Source of the DNA: Norana najaformis
Lineage: Eukaryota > Annelida > Clitellata > Crassiclitellata > Hormogastridae
Assembly: GCA_964023275.1 (NCBI GenBank)
Contig: OZ029914.1
Coordinates: 50,794,530 to 50,858,529, forward strand
Direction: 5' to 3'
DNA length: 64,000 bases
Positions 11,351 through 22,659 of this stretch are shown here, in pieces; positions within the stretch are counted from its first letter, which is position 1; each line of letters starts with the position of its first letter. Both the position numbers and the translations under genes were made by a program. The notes under the pieces are model-generated. The model did no database searches. It saw only the letters and a list, made by a program, of their open reading frames with translations, and was not told the DNA's origin.

Positions 11351-12360
11351 GTTTTGCCTCTTGAAGTAAGTTTGCTTGATTTTGGAGCGTAGTGTTCAGT
11401 GCTACGCCATTAAATATTGGGGTCCACAACAGGAGCAGTGAGTCTAGGGCCAACATGTTGGAAATCCTTGAATGCATCATCTGTCTGATCAAGTCCTGAG
11501 AAGTACTGGCACTTTTGGCGATTAAGGCGGAGGCCAAGTGTTGACTCCAGGTCGGCTATTAGGACCAGGCCATTCTTGACATCTTCCCGCCTACCACCCA
11601 AAGTAAGATCGTCCAAGTGTCCCAGTTAAAAACGAGACTTTAGTGAACGTAGAGTTGGCTGGAGAGGAAGGCAAAAGAGCAGAGGGCCCATAGGGTCTCC
11701 ATGCTAAGGACCCAGTTGTGACTGGATAACGAACGAACCGAACTGAAGCTATGCTTGTTGATGGACAAAGGCATACAGTTCAGGTATGGAGTTATAAACT
11801 GCTTGAAGCATCACATCTCTGTGTAAGGTGTTAAATGCATTAGCGAAATCCAATTTGACGAAGACCTGATCCAGTGGTATGTCCGATAGAAGTCCTCTGG
11901 TTGCGTGAACTGCTGTCTCACAGACACCTGCAGTGGCGATGCAAACTTAAAGAGGAGTGAAGAAGGAAGTGTTTGCCAATCGCAAATTTGTTAGCACAAT
12001 TTGCCACAAGCCTCCTCCAAGTATATCCAATACAATTGGTGTAAGACCTCCAGATGTTTTTAAAATAATACATTGCACGCGTATTGAGGGCACTGATCAC
12101 GCAGTAGAATGTTGCTGAAGCAAGACAGTGCCTGAAGAAATTCAGCTGAAGACTCTCAGTTGTTTAGTAGATATGTAAGATGCAGTGGGCGGAAACCAAC
12201 AGGCCCTCCTGATGAACCTGTGGGGAAAGAACGAACTGCGTCAAGTTCTGTAACCTTGTAAAAAGGGACAGAAAACGTATCTGGTAGTAACAAAATGTGG
12301 TCGGCAGGGGTATCATTAGGATGTTTTTCTTGCAATGCCGTGAAATTTTCCTTTGTAGCA
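11351..12360 (-). pseudogene. R2-like LINE relic copy 1, RT core
   Basis: Minus-strand reverse transcriptase core of the same element as 9716-10734. Near 11890-11640 it reads VFVKLDFANAFNTLHRDVML followed, after stops, by HGDPMGPLLFCLPL. This corresponds to RT motifs with the first catalytic Asp (LDFxNAFN) and the GDPLGPLLF block. Near 11616-11590 it reads MDDLTLGG, equivalent to the YxDD box. At least two in-frame stops and frame changes make it non-functional. The upstream part (11900-12360) is too decayed to assign domains. Confidence 0.7.
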
Positions 12361-12994
12361 TGAATATTATTATAGCATTATTATTATTACAATGACTATT
12401 ATTTTCTGTCTTTAAAAATCACCGCAATCCAGTAACAGAAGATTAACCGCTGGCGGTGAGTAATTTTGCGCAAAGGACTCACTCAGGGTTCCTACAAAGT
12501 GGCCGTCAAACTTGAACTCTTGATGTCGCCCGAAATGTGGGGTAATCGAGATGGTCGACCCTCGTTTGTACGTAGAGACTATTGTCAACTACAGCAAGGC
12601 AGAGTCCTGGATTACAGCCTTTATATCACCGGTTTATAGTGTTACATGGCCCAGCTACTAAAGCTGACACAAAAATCATGCTCTTGTTTCGGAAGGTTTT
12701 TAGGATCACAACAATTCCTGTGTTTCTGCGTTGCCATGTGAATTATATTGTATTGATATGAACTTCAGCACATAGGTTACTCACTTGCTCGTGGGCTCTG
12801 GCTTATGCGCATAATTATATCTTTAGGTTTACAGGCCTGTGTTATTTCTCTCTCTCAACCTACATTGTACTAAGCCGTGTCAACTATACACGCTACAAAT
12901 GTTCGTACATGTATGTCTGTATGCATATATGTATGCAAGTATGCATACACACAGTGTATGTATGTATGTACACATTTATGTGTGTGCTAGACGT
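12361..12994. other. Interval with no recognised gene
   Basis: I see no coding signal. It holds a short ATGT/ACAT-rich tract at about 12895-12980, immediately before the palindromic element at 12995. Confidence 0.5.
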
Positions 12995-13119
12995 TTTATG
13001 TATCTGTAAATATTTCCATTAGGAGAGACACCACTGGGAGTTTCACGCGGACCTAACATGTCTTCGTGAGACTGCCAGTGCAGTCTTTCTCAATATAAAA
13101 ATATTTACAGATACATAAA
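12995..13119. mobile_element. Palindromic MITE/foldback-like element, 125 bp
   Basis: Perfect 21-bp terminal inverted repeats: left arm TTTATGTATCTGTAAATATTT (12995-13015) and right arm at 13099-13119. The interior continues the symmetry imperfectly: GAGACACCACTGGGAGTTTCACG near 13023-13050 pairs with CGTGAGACTGCCAGTG further in. The whole unit can fold into one long hairpin. No convincing target duplication is visible, so it could also be a non-mobile palindrome. It is too short to encode protein. Confidence 0.6.
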
Positions 13120-13213
13120 CACCAACTGATTAATAGATGACCCGACGAATAGACCCTTAATCGAACGTAGCTCTGATTTTGTGGTTCGGGTTGAAACTTG
13201 ATAATTCCTTGAA

Positions 13214-13432
13214 ATCAAAATCGAGCGAACATAGGCTGTTCGCTAGAATATAAATCTTTAGAAACGGTTAATTCAATTTTGAAGTTCGCATGAAGATTAA
13301 AGTAAGGTTACAGCTCTAAGCAACCAACGTCTAAAGTGAGAAAGCCAGACTTATTGACTGGGAAATGGAAGTCGCACGTCTAAGCTTAAATTGTTTTTTG
13401 TGGCTGGAAATAATTCCATCATTTTTAAGTTA
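13214..13432 (+). mobile_element. Short mobile element, copy in forward orientation
   Basis: About 219 bp (landmarks ATCGAGCGAACATAGGCTGT and GTGGCTGGAAATA) that recurs in reverse orientation at 44605-44810. The latter copy is flanked by a CTGGTA duplication and absent from the paralogous site at 13794-13799. I see no tRNA promoter and no clear inverted termini. Confidence 0.6.
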
Positions 13433-15095
13433 ATATCGTACGAAAAATGCAATAAACTTAGGCATTAATATTCTCTTTCGCGGTTAGTTTTGACATCACA
13501 TGTATCGAAAATGCTGCAATCGCAAGAAGTGGAAAATACGTGCTTTGGACTGCACAATGCACTTAGTACGTCTGAACCAATTATCGATTTTGAAAATGAT
13601 GTGCAGCTCTTTGTGCACTTTCGCAAGCTTTCGTATACAGAATTGGTTCTTATTGTTACATGTGTTAATGAGATACCCTTGTCTTTCGGTCTAATTAACT
13701 CACAAGACTCCTATTCAGATACAACTGCCTTGTTTAAATATGTAACTTCGTGCATAACTAGGTCATTAACTATGTCAACCAAATGGTTATTGCCTGGTAC
13801 ACGGGTGGAAAAACCCGGACAAAACGTCTGACTGCTAACTTTAAACTCGCTGCTACTGTAGATACACTTATCTGTTTCAAATCGCTTAATCGTAAGCGTA
13901 AGCGTAATTGTAATCGTAGACTTCTTGGAAATCTTGGAATTACGATTACGATTACGATTTTTACCGCATCCGAATAAATCTGAGTCGCCGGAACCAGTTT
14001 AATTTCAGGCGCTAAATCAAAGCAAAATAGACAGGCAGGTAAGGTCAGATTCGATTCCAAGTCAAAATCCGAGGATCAGGTAGGTACACAGTCAGACGGC
14101 TACGATGGATAATGTGTAGAATTGAATCGGAGAGAGAGGTAAGGTTGATGATGATTGATCAGGATAGAATTTGTTACAGGGAATTGTTTTCAGTTAAAGA
14201 CCCTTATTTCGCACTTAGTAACCGATGCTGCTTTGCGTTAAAAGTACTAAAAACTGTTATTGTATGAACAACCCCTGCTTTAACGAATATTTGTTCACCC
14301 GTAGGAATCTTAAATGGAGTTAAATCTCCGTATGTGGCATAGTAACTTTCTTTGTGAAGATAGAATTTGTCGATCACGAAAAGTCGATATCAGCTGCATA
14401 TCTTTCTGATGTTTGAAAAAATGATTCATACTATTTCTTTGATTTAAATTCCTTTATCAACATCTTAGCAATGTTTGTTCTCAAGTGATGAAACGTAAGA
14501 AAGCGTCTCTTTGGAAGGCTAGAACATCCTGGCTTCTGCTTTATGGAATAAATGAAGATCGCAGTGATTTGCTTTGAACACCTTATGATTAATTTTAGCG
14601 TTTACTTCCCGAATATTTACGAGATAGTTTAAAGTTACAAAGCCTTTGCAGCATAGGCGCCGTGTTCTGCTATTTGCAATTGCCATTCTTTTTCTCGGTT
14701 AAATCTCATTATTTTCAGCAAGACGACAATCGTAATCGCAGCGAGGGTAATTGTCTTGCACAGGGCGCTACTCCAATTCGATTCCCTTAGATGAAACCAG
14801 TAAGTCGATGACAAGCCATATCTTAAAGACTTATAGCTGATAGATGTGCCATTCAATGACTATGTCTGTGCGACTGCATTGCTTCTGTAAAGGCGCAAAC
14901 AAATTCCGCAATAACCAAGAAAACACTTAGCTCTAGAGACATGTACTGTATAGGCGTCGCAAAAGTATTGCGAGTGAAGAGGTTCTACTGATTCATAGCT
15001 TTTACTGATTGTGGATTTTTGACATTATTGTTCATGTAATACGCGTTAATACGTTGGCCTTAGTTTTCTCGAAACATTTCATGACTTCTCGCCAT
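13433..15095 (+). repeat. Duplicated non-coding module U, copy 1
   Basis: The 13660-14560 part matches 44440-45600. From about 14220 it also resembles 23350-24510 and 56200-57170 (words CTGTATGAACAA, GATGAAACGTAAGA, GAATATTTACGAGATAG, GAAAACACTTAGCTCTAGAG). ORFs here (13490-13831 and others) are not conserved between copies, so I call no gene. A GTAAGC/ATTACG hexamer cluster lies at 13890-13960. Confidence 0.55.
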
Positions 15096-15099
15096 CCTG

Positions 15100-15295
15100 A
15101 AAGGAGGTGCGCGATAGCATAGTGATTTGCGTGCTGGTCTGTCACTCGTAAGGTTTCAGGGTCAAATCCTGCCGGAGCGGAAATTTCTCTCAAGGTGCTG
15201 CTCCACTTGCACTCCTAGTGAATTCAGCTAAAATGAGTGCATTGACCGTACAGCGTCAGTGGGAAGATCAGGCGGCGAGCGAGAGGACTGGCCAT
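15100..15295 (+). repeat. SINE-2 (tRNA-headed) copy
   Basis: The tRNA-like head reads GCGCGATAGCATAGTGATTT then GTGCTGGTCTGTC and a B-box-like GGGTCAAATCCTGCC. The body follows with CTGCTCCACTTG and GAGCGAGAGGACTGGCC. Sister copies start near 24515, 25370, 57175 and 58015. The right end is cut by a LINE fragment that begins at about 15296. Confidence 0.7.
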
Positions 15296-16190
15296 TCGCC
15301 GCTTTAGACACCAACGATCATGACTTACTTCTGCAACGACCATCTTCCTGGTTTGCCATCTCTGACACAGCCCTTCTTTGGTCCCTGTCTCATCTTTCTT
15401 CCCCTTCCTTCTCTATAAAAGCTGCAAATCATTGTTCGCAACCACTTCCTCTCACTTGTGGTGTCCCTCAAGGTTCCGCACTAGGGCCACTTCTCTTCTT
15501 GTACACTGCGCCCCTGGGCCGTCTCATAGAATCTTCTTCAGTCGACCACCGTCTTAATGCTGATGACATTCAACTCTTCATATCCTCCATTCTCCAAGTT
15601 CCTTTCATCATCCATCACTCAGTTACTTGAAGTTGTAACCAAATCTTAAAGTGGATGACCTCTAACCTCCTCTGCCTCACCCATACTAAAACTGAGTTTA
15701 ATGTGATAGGTCTACCAAATCAGATACAAAAATTCCTGACTCTTCTATCCATCTATCAACTAATTCATCTACTCTCAGCTTCACCACTAATTCGCCTGTA
15801 CGCAATATTTGCATCACCTTTGACCCACAACTCTCATTTTCATATCACGTCTCCAACCTCTCTCGCACCTGCTTCAGTCGTACCGCGACCATCGCCGTAT
15901 TCGTTCTATGCTCGCTTCAAAACTGCCTCTACCATTGCTTCCTCAATTGTTCAATCCAAGCTTGACTACTGTAATTCTCTTTCCAACTCAGCCATATGAC
16001 CAATTATCAGCCTGGCATACATTTACAGCAAATCACAATGCAAACTGATGACATATGCGTAGCTTAAACAGATGCAATCTAAACAAACTGTATTGCCTAA
16101 AATCGAAACTCTACGACTGACCTTCCAGGACGCGCCTCGGGACGAAGCCTGCTATTCCAGAATTTCCCTTTCGCTTCGAGTTTATTATTT
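15296..16190 (+). pseudogene. CR1/L2-like LINE reverse transcriptase relic
   Basis: A plus-strand RT fragment inserted in the SINE. It reads [19 protein letters not shown]...[15 protein letters not shown] (near 15300-15400), then [20 protein letters not shown] and NADDIQLF near 15440-15580. The usual YADD box reads NADD, and the first catalytic region is altered (LDTNDHD instead of FDTIDHD). Downstream remnants QSKLDYCNSLSNS (15955-15995) mark the C-terminal region. Two frames (15259-15630 and 15655-15999) carry the pieces. It is a dead copy. Confidence 0.75.
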
Positions 16191-17150
16191 TTAATCCTAA
16201 GGGATTATACCTACCTCGTAGCAAAGTAATAAAAATAAAAAATAACAACAATATAAATAATAATAATAATAATAATAACTAAGTTTGTGAACATCGGAAT
16301 GTTGCAATCCTAAATAGTGTTTACCATATTTTATGAGAAGGGATCAAACTAGACGGCCCTGTAAAAATTTACAGGGACGAAACTGAGTTGGTTATAGTTG
16401 CAAAACGAAGGAAAAAAACAATTCTCAACGGCAATTTAAACCCATATTCGAACACAAAGGGACCAAATTTACGACAGATGAGAATAGTGTAAATAGTTTA
16501 ACAAACTAGAGAATTGCAGCACCATAGGACATACTTTCTTCAATATTGGAATTTAAATAACTATAACCTCATTTACACGGCGCTAGGTTACGGTGCTTAA
16601 AGTAGGAATGTGACCTGTTCCTGAATTAAAGAAAAGAATGCTAATGACTACACTAAAAAACACAAGTACTAGTGTAGTAACTCAAAACGTTTGGTTTAAT
16701 AATTACATGGCGAATATGAATTAATGAGTCGACGGCTAACCCAGATAATCATTATCAGAAAAAATGTTAGTAATTGTTAAAGAAATACTAACGAACTTAT
16801 GGGCTGGAACGTTTAAAAAATTCACATTTAAATTTCAAACTATATATAGGGCAATCATAAACAATGAGTTTCTCATTGGCGTTAATATTCAAACAATGAA
16901 TAAAGTATCAAATTTATCATAAACGATGATATTTGGCAAATTACGTCACTAGAAAAGTAGGCTGGTCAGCTTCTTTATACGTATCTCTCTCTCTTTCTCT
17001 CTCTTTCTCTCTCTTTCTCTCTCTTTCTCCAGAGGCAAATTCAATTGAGCTTATCCGTAAGCACGATGTGTTGAAACGCTATTTATGCATATGATAGCTA
17101 CTTGTTGCTCTTTGATCTCCCTTGGAATAGTTAGGCCAATAGAAGGACAA
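16191..17150. other. Interval with microsatellites, no gene seen
   Basis: Holds an (AAT)n tract at 16245-16280 and a (CTCTTT)n-type tract at 16985-17030. A 50-bp stretch at 16436-16485 (GAACACAAAGGGACCAAAT...) is shared with 45612-45655, next to the RNase H LINE ORF, so it is probably a fragment of that family. Nothing else is recognised. Confidence 0.5.
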
Positions 17151-17199
17151 CTTGGTTAACTTCGATTCTATAGGCGTTCTTGTTGCCTTATACCTAAAA

Positions 17200-18480
17200 G
17201 GTTTGTAGCCAAAATAGCCAGGGAGTTCAGTTTGAGTGTTTGGCCTAACTCAGGGCTTAAAGACTATCTCGAGATGCCACCCATAGAGATGCCGCTGTGT
17301 CTGTAAATGGAAATAGAACATAAACGAAAACGATAAATTATAAGAGCTTATTAAGGTTGTACAATATATTTATGGTGTTTTTATCTTATAAAGAAATTTT
17401 ATGAGCTTCCTAAGCTTTTACAATACATTTTAGTGTTTACTTTACACTACAAAAGTCTCGACAATAAAGGGAAATCTCCAGATCTGCAAACAGATTGCTT
17501 AGTTCAGTTGGTAAACCAAATACGGTCAAAAATGGCCCTCCAGAAATGTAGGCAAACACGTTCTGCTCTTGCACATCCTAAATAAGTCTACCACCCAAAG
17601 TGTACAATTTGCATGTGTCAAGAACATATACAAAAGGCGCCGCCGCGGCGGCACATACATATATACATATAACATATATACAGTATATATATATATATTT
17701 TATAATAAAACACAAATAAAATGCGATGTGTGGTCCTATTGAGATGCATTGATTAGAGTCGCGTCTGGTGCCGAGTATACCGCGGGTACAATGAAAGGCA
17801 CGAATGCGTGTGGCTGGATTGTTCGTCGTACTACTGCTCTTTGTGGAAGGCGCTGACTCTGGGACTACTGCAAGGTCCATCTTGAGCAGAGGTTCGAAGA
17901 CGAAACCTTGTTAGGTGTGTGCTCTCGGTCGGTGCCGTGGCTACCCTGATGCCAAAACAAATTTGTGACACAACCTTAGGGGCAGGGAGGCAAAGACCGC
18001 ACCTCAACACAAAAGAGCAGCCATAAGCTCTTACGCGTCCTTGGTGCCTTATGGGCCATTCCATCGAGGGGCAGACCTTGGACGACAGCCTCTGCATCCA
18101 AGATGCAAACATGTCTCTCATCTCTGCACGCTGGATCCAGACAACCATCACCCGGTGCCTCACACTGGACATCGTGCTGGTATTACATGACGACTCCATG
18201 CAGCTGTCCAAGTCCAAGGTTCGGAGGCGTGTCGAGGCCCATAAGCCCATTCAACGATGCCGACTTCGTGTCGTTGGGCAGAGCGTTATATCATGTGTCG
18301 AGTCAGGAATATAACTGCCCTTACGGAGAGCCCCTCGACAACGACTGGTCTATCGACCGCAAGGACAACTGCCGTGCGCACACTCAGGATAACTGCCTGG
18401 TGGTGTGCCTGCTACCAGTGCCAGAATGCGGGCTCACATTGGCCGGCTGCGAAGTACACTCCTCTCCGAACGGCAACGGA
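17200..18480 (+). repeat. Large duplicon, first part, copy 1
   Basis: Matches 52120-53560 (words TTTGAGTGTTTG.CCTAACTCAGG and GCGATGTGTGG.CCTA; paired stretches near 18051 and 53140, where a 'GGCCATTCCATC' word is shared). Both copies hold overlapping short ORFs in several frames (18051-18504 and 53123-53528), which look like decayed LTR-retrotransposon coding DNA upstream of an integrase relic. A TA-rich tract lies at 17655-17705. Confidence 0.6.
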
Positions 18481-18900
18481 AGCCGTCGGTGCGATTGTTT
18501 ATAAACATTGGACGGCTGAAGGGGGGACCGTTGCAAATGGAGCAGCTATTCTTCGCCACGAACGACAAGACAACTGCGGCGCAGCAGAAGACGAAGCGGG
18601 CGGTGAAACCGAAAGAATACGCCCCAACTGGAGGACCACCGGGGAGATACCAGGACGACGTTATAATATAAACCAGAGCTAGAAGCCAATAGCCGGTTCA
18701 TGTACGCACAGTCGCTGAGAAAGAAAAGTGACGCTGCGAAGACGATGAGTATAATCTTCAACTAGACGACATAGATAAATGTGATGATCAGCACAAAGCG
18801 GATCAACCCGTCCATCATTTCGAAATTCTCTGCACAGACAGTGGAAAGGAGTTTACCGCTCGCAAGTTTTAAGAATGATGCGCGCCGAAAGCACCCAACA
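18481..18900 (+). pseudogene. Ty1/copia-like integrase relic, copy 1
   Basis: A plus-strand decayed integrase region. It reads SRFMYAQSLRKKSDAAKTMSI near 18690-18750 and, in another frame and after an insertion of unrelated bases, CTDSGKEFTARKF near 18832-18870. The related copy at 53560-53930 is better preserved and reads continuously. The pattern 'SRFxxVxPLxxKSDxxxA...RTDNGxEFT' is typical of copia-type integrase cores, which supplies the DNG catalytic Asp. Stops and shifts make it non-functional. Confidence 0.5.
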
Positions 18901-18984
18901 CCTCCTCACAGAGCCGCAGAACCACGTGACCCTAGCTCGTGTTGACTGCATCCACCTCACGCGAACCGTCTTGTCTACATGCCT

Positions 18985-19640
18985 GCAAATGTGGTTCCGC
19001 TTTCAATTAGGTTTTCAGCTACCCAGTTTTTGCCAAAGCGGGTGATGGCTGGTAAACGGGTGGAAAAGCCAGGGTTAAATCTGGGACTGCCGCATGTAGA
19101 TTTAGACTCACACAACCACAATGTTTACATATATAATATTGCGCTACTAGTTACAATTCTTGTCAGTTTCAACTTGCGACCCATCATAGCCTGATGTCTA
19201 TGTTCTCTGACCTATTGGATTTAGACTTCTTCAACGGATTACGATGTTGAATACGATTTCATTTGCAGCGAACATCGGTAGAAGTCTTGTGCTATATTAT
19301 AACGTCGCTATAGAAGTCACCAGGTTACAGTAAAAAACCAATGTAAGCCTAGCTTTTCATGTGAACCTCTGTATCGTATTTCGTATTCCCCACCTTTGAG
19401 TGGTTATTTAACGATGCTATAAAACACATATGCATGTACGCAGGCATGCAATGTTGACATATAAACGTAGGCCTGCATACATCCATACATACATAATTAC
19501 ATATATACATGCATGCATGCATACGTACGTACATATATACATACATACACACATTCATACACATACACATACAAGGCAGATTAACTGTAGATCAGCGGAT
19601 GAACAGATGATAATATTATGCAGTAGGGTCGATTCCAAAC
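18985..19640 (+). repeat. Module V copy 1 with (ACAT)n core
   Basis: Non-coding module with landmarks GGTGGAAAAGCCAGG, CATAGCCTGATGTCTATG and GGCAGATTAACTGTAGATCAG and an internal (ACAT)n tract at 19475-19570. Copies lie near 21080-21735, 47800-48520 and 54040-54680. ORFs over the ACAT tract are low-complexity artefacts. Confidence 0.7.
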
Positions 19641-19725
19641 ATTCGCTATATAAAACCTATACATTTACATTTACATTTAGTAATTTTATACAGTGACTAG
19701 AGAACTAGGTACACTAATAAACATC

Positions 19726-20175
19726 GCATAGAAAGTAAGCCATAGGAACGAAACGTTAGCCTACTAATTATTTCGAAAAGTGGACAATATTTTTACCGGT
19801 ATCAATTTTCTGCTTCAAATCTGAGATATCGAAGTGTAGACTGTAATTTGCAAATATTGGTAAAACCCCCATATCAGGGTTAAAATATATCCCTTATTAA
19901 CGCAAGGTAGCCTACTGGTTATAGGGCATGGCCTGTAACGCGGAGAGTATGCATAGAAAGTAAGCCGTAGGAACGAAACGTTAGCCTACTAATTATTTCG
20001 AAAAGTGGACAATATTATTACCGGTATTAATTTTCTGCTTCAAATCTGAGATATCGAAGTGTAGACTGTAATTTGCAAGTACGGGTAAAACCCCCATATC
20101 AGGGTTAAAATATATTCCCTTATTAACGCAAGGTAGCCTACTGGTTATAGGGCATGGCCTGTAACGCGGAGAGTA
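19726..20175 (+). repeat. 225-bp tandem duplication inside SINE-1
   Basis: GCATAGAAAGTAAGCC occurs at 19726 and 19951, and the two 225-bp units run in parallel to AACGCGGAGAGTAT. The second large copy (about 21820-22030) has only one unit. The duplication therefore arose after, or was lost from one side of, the 2,096-bp event. Its edge falls in the tRNA-like head of SINE-1. Confidence 0.85.
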
Positions 20176-20290
20176 TGGGTTCGAACCACTCCTGACACGG
20201 TTACTGTGTAGGGACCTTGAGCAAGTCCTTCGCTCACAACTGCTTCGTACCTCAGATTCAGGTTTACCGACCTTGCGTAATAGATGCAAA
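20125..20290 (+). repeat. SINE-1 (tRNA-headed), plus copy
   Basis: Head GCAAGGTAGCCTACTGGTTA then GGGCATGGCC, a B box GGGTTCGAACC, and a body with GGGACCTTGAGCAAGTCC and CGCTCACAA. The CCTTGAGCAAG core is shared by many metazoan SINEs. It ends at (GAT)n. Compare 22000-22150 and 54945-55100 (plus) and 25165-25320 and 57820-57965 (minus). Confidence 0.75.
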
Positions 20291-20465
20291 TGTTGATGAT
20301 GATGACGATGATGGTGGTGATGACGAGGATGATGATGATGGTGGTGGTGATGATAATAATATATACGATAATAATGATAATGATGATAATGATGATGATG
20401 ATTATGATGATGATTATGATGATGATGATGATGATAATAATAATAATAATAATAACAAATAATAA
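20290..20465 (+). repeat. (GAT)n/(AAT)n microsatellite
   Basis: About 175 bp of GAT, GGT and AAT triplets at the 3' end of SINE-1. It is open in several frames as poly-Asp/Asn, poly-Met or poly-Ile, none of which I take as coding. Confidence 0.9.
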
Positions 20466-21079
20466 TAATAACACAATATTATGTTATTGTGGACTCAACA
20501 CCAATTTGCCATTATTGATGTAGAAAAATATATCGACTGTAAGAAATGACGAGTTCTTTGCCTACACATCAAGCCATCAGATAAAAAAATTCGTTCTTAC
20601 TTTGATGTGTAATTTTCTTTGTTTCCCTTGGATTTCCGGCTTTCTCACAACACTCGAAATTAAACTAAGATGTTCAGCGTATGAACTTCGGCAGTCAATA
20701 AACTAAGGGAGCTTGCATTACTAGGCACACAGCTAGAAAACCGGATACAACGAGCGACGGCTTACTATAGACTGACTCTAGCCGCTGTTCTCATCACTCT
20801 ATCACTCTTATTTTCATAGAATTTTACCCGAATGCAAAGCAAAACAATCTGTACTGCCTAACCTCCCGGACAATTAAGTTCTCGTCTGCACCACTCATGA
20901 CCTGAAACATGAGTTGTAAACCGGATAAAATTGACGTCTGTAAAACTAACCCGAATTAGTATAATTATTTCCTATCACATTTCACAGCAACGTAGTCAGA
21001 TGACAATCATTAGAAAACCACGTGACCCTAGCTCGTGTTGACTGCATCCACCTCACGCGAACCGTCTTGTCTACATGCC

Positions 21080-21735
21080 TGCAAATGTGGTTCCGCTTTC
21101 AATTAGGTTTTCAGCTACCCAGTTTTTTCCAAAGCGGGTGATGGCTGGTAAACGGGTGGAAAAGCCAGGGTTAAATCTGGGACTGCCGCATGTAGATTTA
21201 GACTCACAAAACCACAATGTTTACATATATAATATTGCGCTACTAGTTACAATTCTTGTCAGTTTCAACTTGCGACCCATCATAGCCTGATGTCTATGTT
21301 CTCTGACCTATCGGATTTAGACTTCTTCAACGGATTACGATGTTGAATACGATTTCACTTGCAGCGAACATCGGTAGAAGTCTTGTGGTATATTATAACG
21401 TCGCTATAGAAGTCACCAGGTTACAGTAAAAAACCAATGTAAGCCTAGCTTTTCATGTGAACCTCTGTATCGTATTTCGTATTCACCACCTTTGAGTGGT
21501 TATTTAACGATGCTATAAAACACATATGCATGTACGCAGGCATGCAATGTTGACATATATACGTAGGCCTGCATACATACATAATTACATATATACATGC
21601 ATGCATACGTACGTACATATATACATACATACACACATTCATACACATATACATACAAGGCAGATTAACTGTAGATCAGCGGATGAACAGATGATAATAT
21701 TATGCAGTAGGGTCGATTCCAAACATTCGCTATAT
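21080..21735 (+). repeat. Module V copy 2 with (ACAT)n core
   Basis: Second unit of the tandem duplication. It is nearly identical to 18985-19640, with a shorter ACAT tract at about 21570-21655. Confidence 0.8.
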
Positions 21736-21999
21736 TAAACCTATACGATTACATTTACAATTAGTAATTTTATACAGTGACTAGAGAACTAGGTACACTA
21801 ATAAACATCGCATAGAAAGTAAGCCATAGGAACGAAACGTTAGCCTACTAATTATTTCGAAAAGTGGACAATATTATTACCGGTATCAATTTTCTGCTTC
21901 AAATCTGAGATATCGAAGTGTAGACTGTAATTTGCAAATATTGGTAAAACCCCCATATCAGGGTTAAAATATATCCCTTATTAACGCAAGGTAGCCTAC

Positions 22000-22330
22000 T
22001 GGTTATAGGGCATGGCCTGTAACGCGGAGAGTATGGGTTCGAACCTCCCCTTACACGGTTACTGTGTAGGGACCTTGAGCAAGTCCTTCGCTCACAACTG
22101 CTTCGTACCTCAGATTCAGGTTTACCGACCTTGCGTAATAGATGCAAATGTTGATGATGATGACGATGATGGTGGTGATGACGAGGATGATGATGATGGT
22201 GGTGGTGATGATAATAATATATATAATAATAATGATAATGATGATGATGATGATGATGATTATGATGATGATTATGATGATGACGATGATGATGATAATA
22301 ATAATAATAATAATAACAAATAATAATAAT
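22000..22330 (+). repeat. SINE-1 plus (GAT)n, second tandem copy
   Basis: Same head, B box (GGGTTCGAACC) and CCTTGAGCAAG core as the SINE at 20125-20290, followed by GAT/AAT triplets at 22149-22330. A single copy of the 225-bp unit precedes it. Confidence 0.8.
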
Positions 22331-22659
22331 AACACAATATTATGTTACTGTGGACTCAACACCAATTTGCCATTATTAATATAGAAAAATATAGCGAATG
22401 TAATGACGAGTTCTCTGCCTACACTTCAAGCCATCAGATACTAAAATTCGTTCTTACTTTGATGTGTAATTTTCTTTGTTTCCCTGTGGATTTCCGGCTA
22501 TCTCACCACACTCGAAATTAAACTGAGATGTTCAGCGTATGAACTTCGGCAGTTAATAAATTAAGGGAGCTTGCATTACTAGACACACAGCTAGAAAACC
22601 GGACACAATAAATGACGACTTACTACAGACTGACTCTAGCCGCTGTTCACATCAAGCTA

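Noticed and set aside
18051..18682. Overlapping plus ORFs as a novel gene
   Set aside because: Frames are not conserved between this copy and its counterpart at 53.1-53.7 kb, and an integrase relic follows. A decayed LTR element is more likely.
20125..20200. tRNA gene candidates
   Set aside because: A- and B-box-like words belong to SINE heads. The cloverleaf is incomplete and the copies are followed by a shared SINE body.
20217..20523. ORFs rich in Asp/Asn, Met or Ile over the GAT/AAT tract (also 22012-22384)
   Set aside because: Pure products of triplet microsatellite reading. Several frames are open at once and no non-repeat domain is present.
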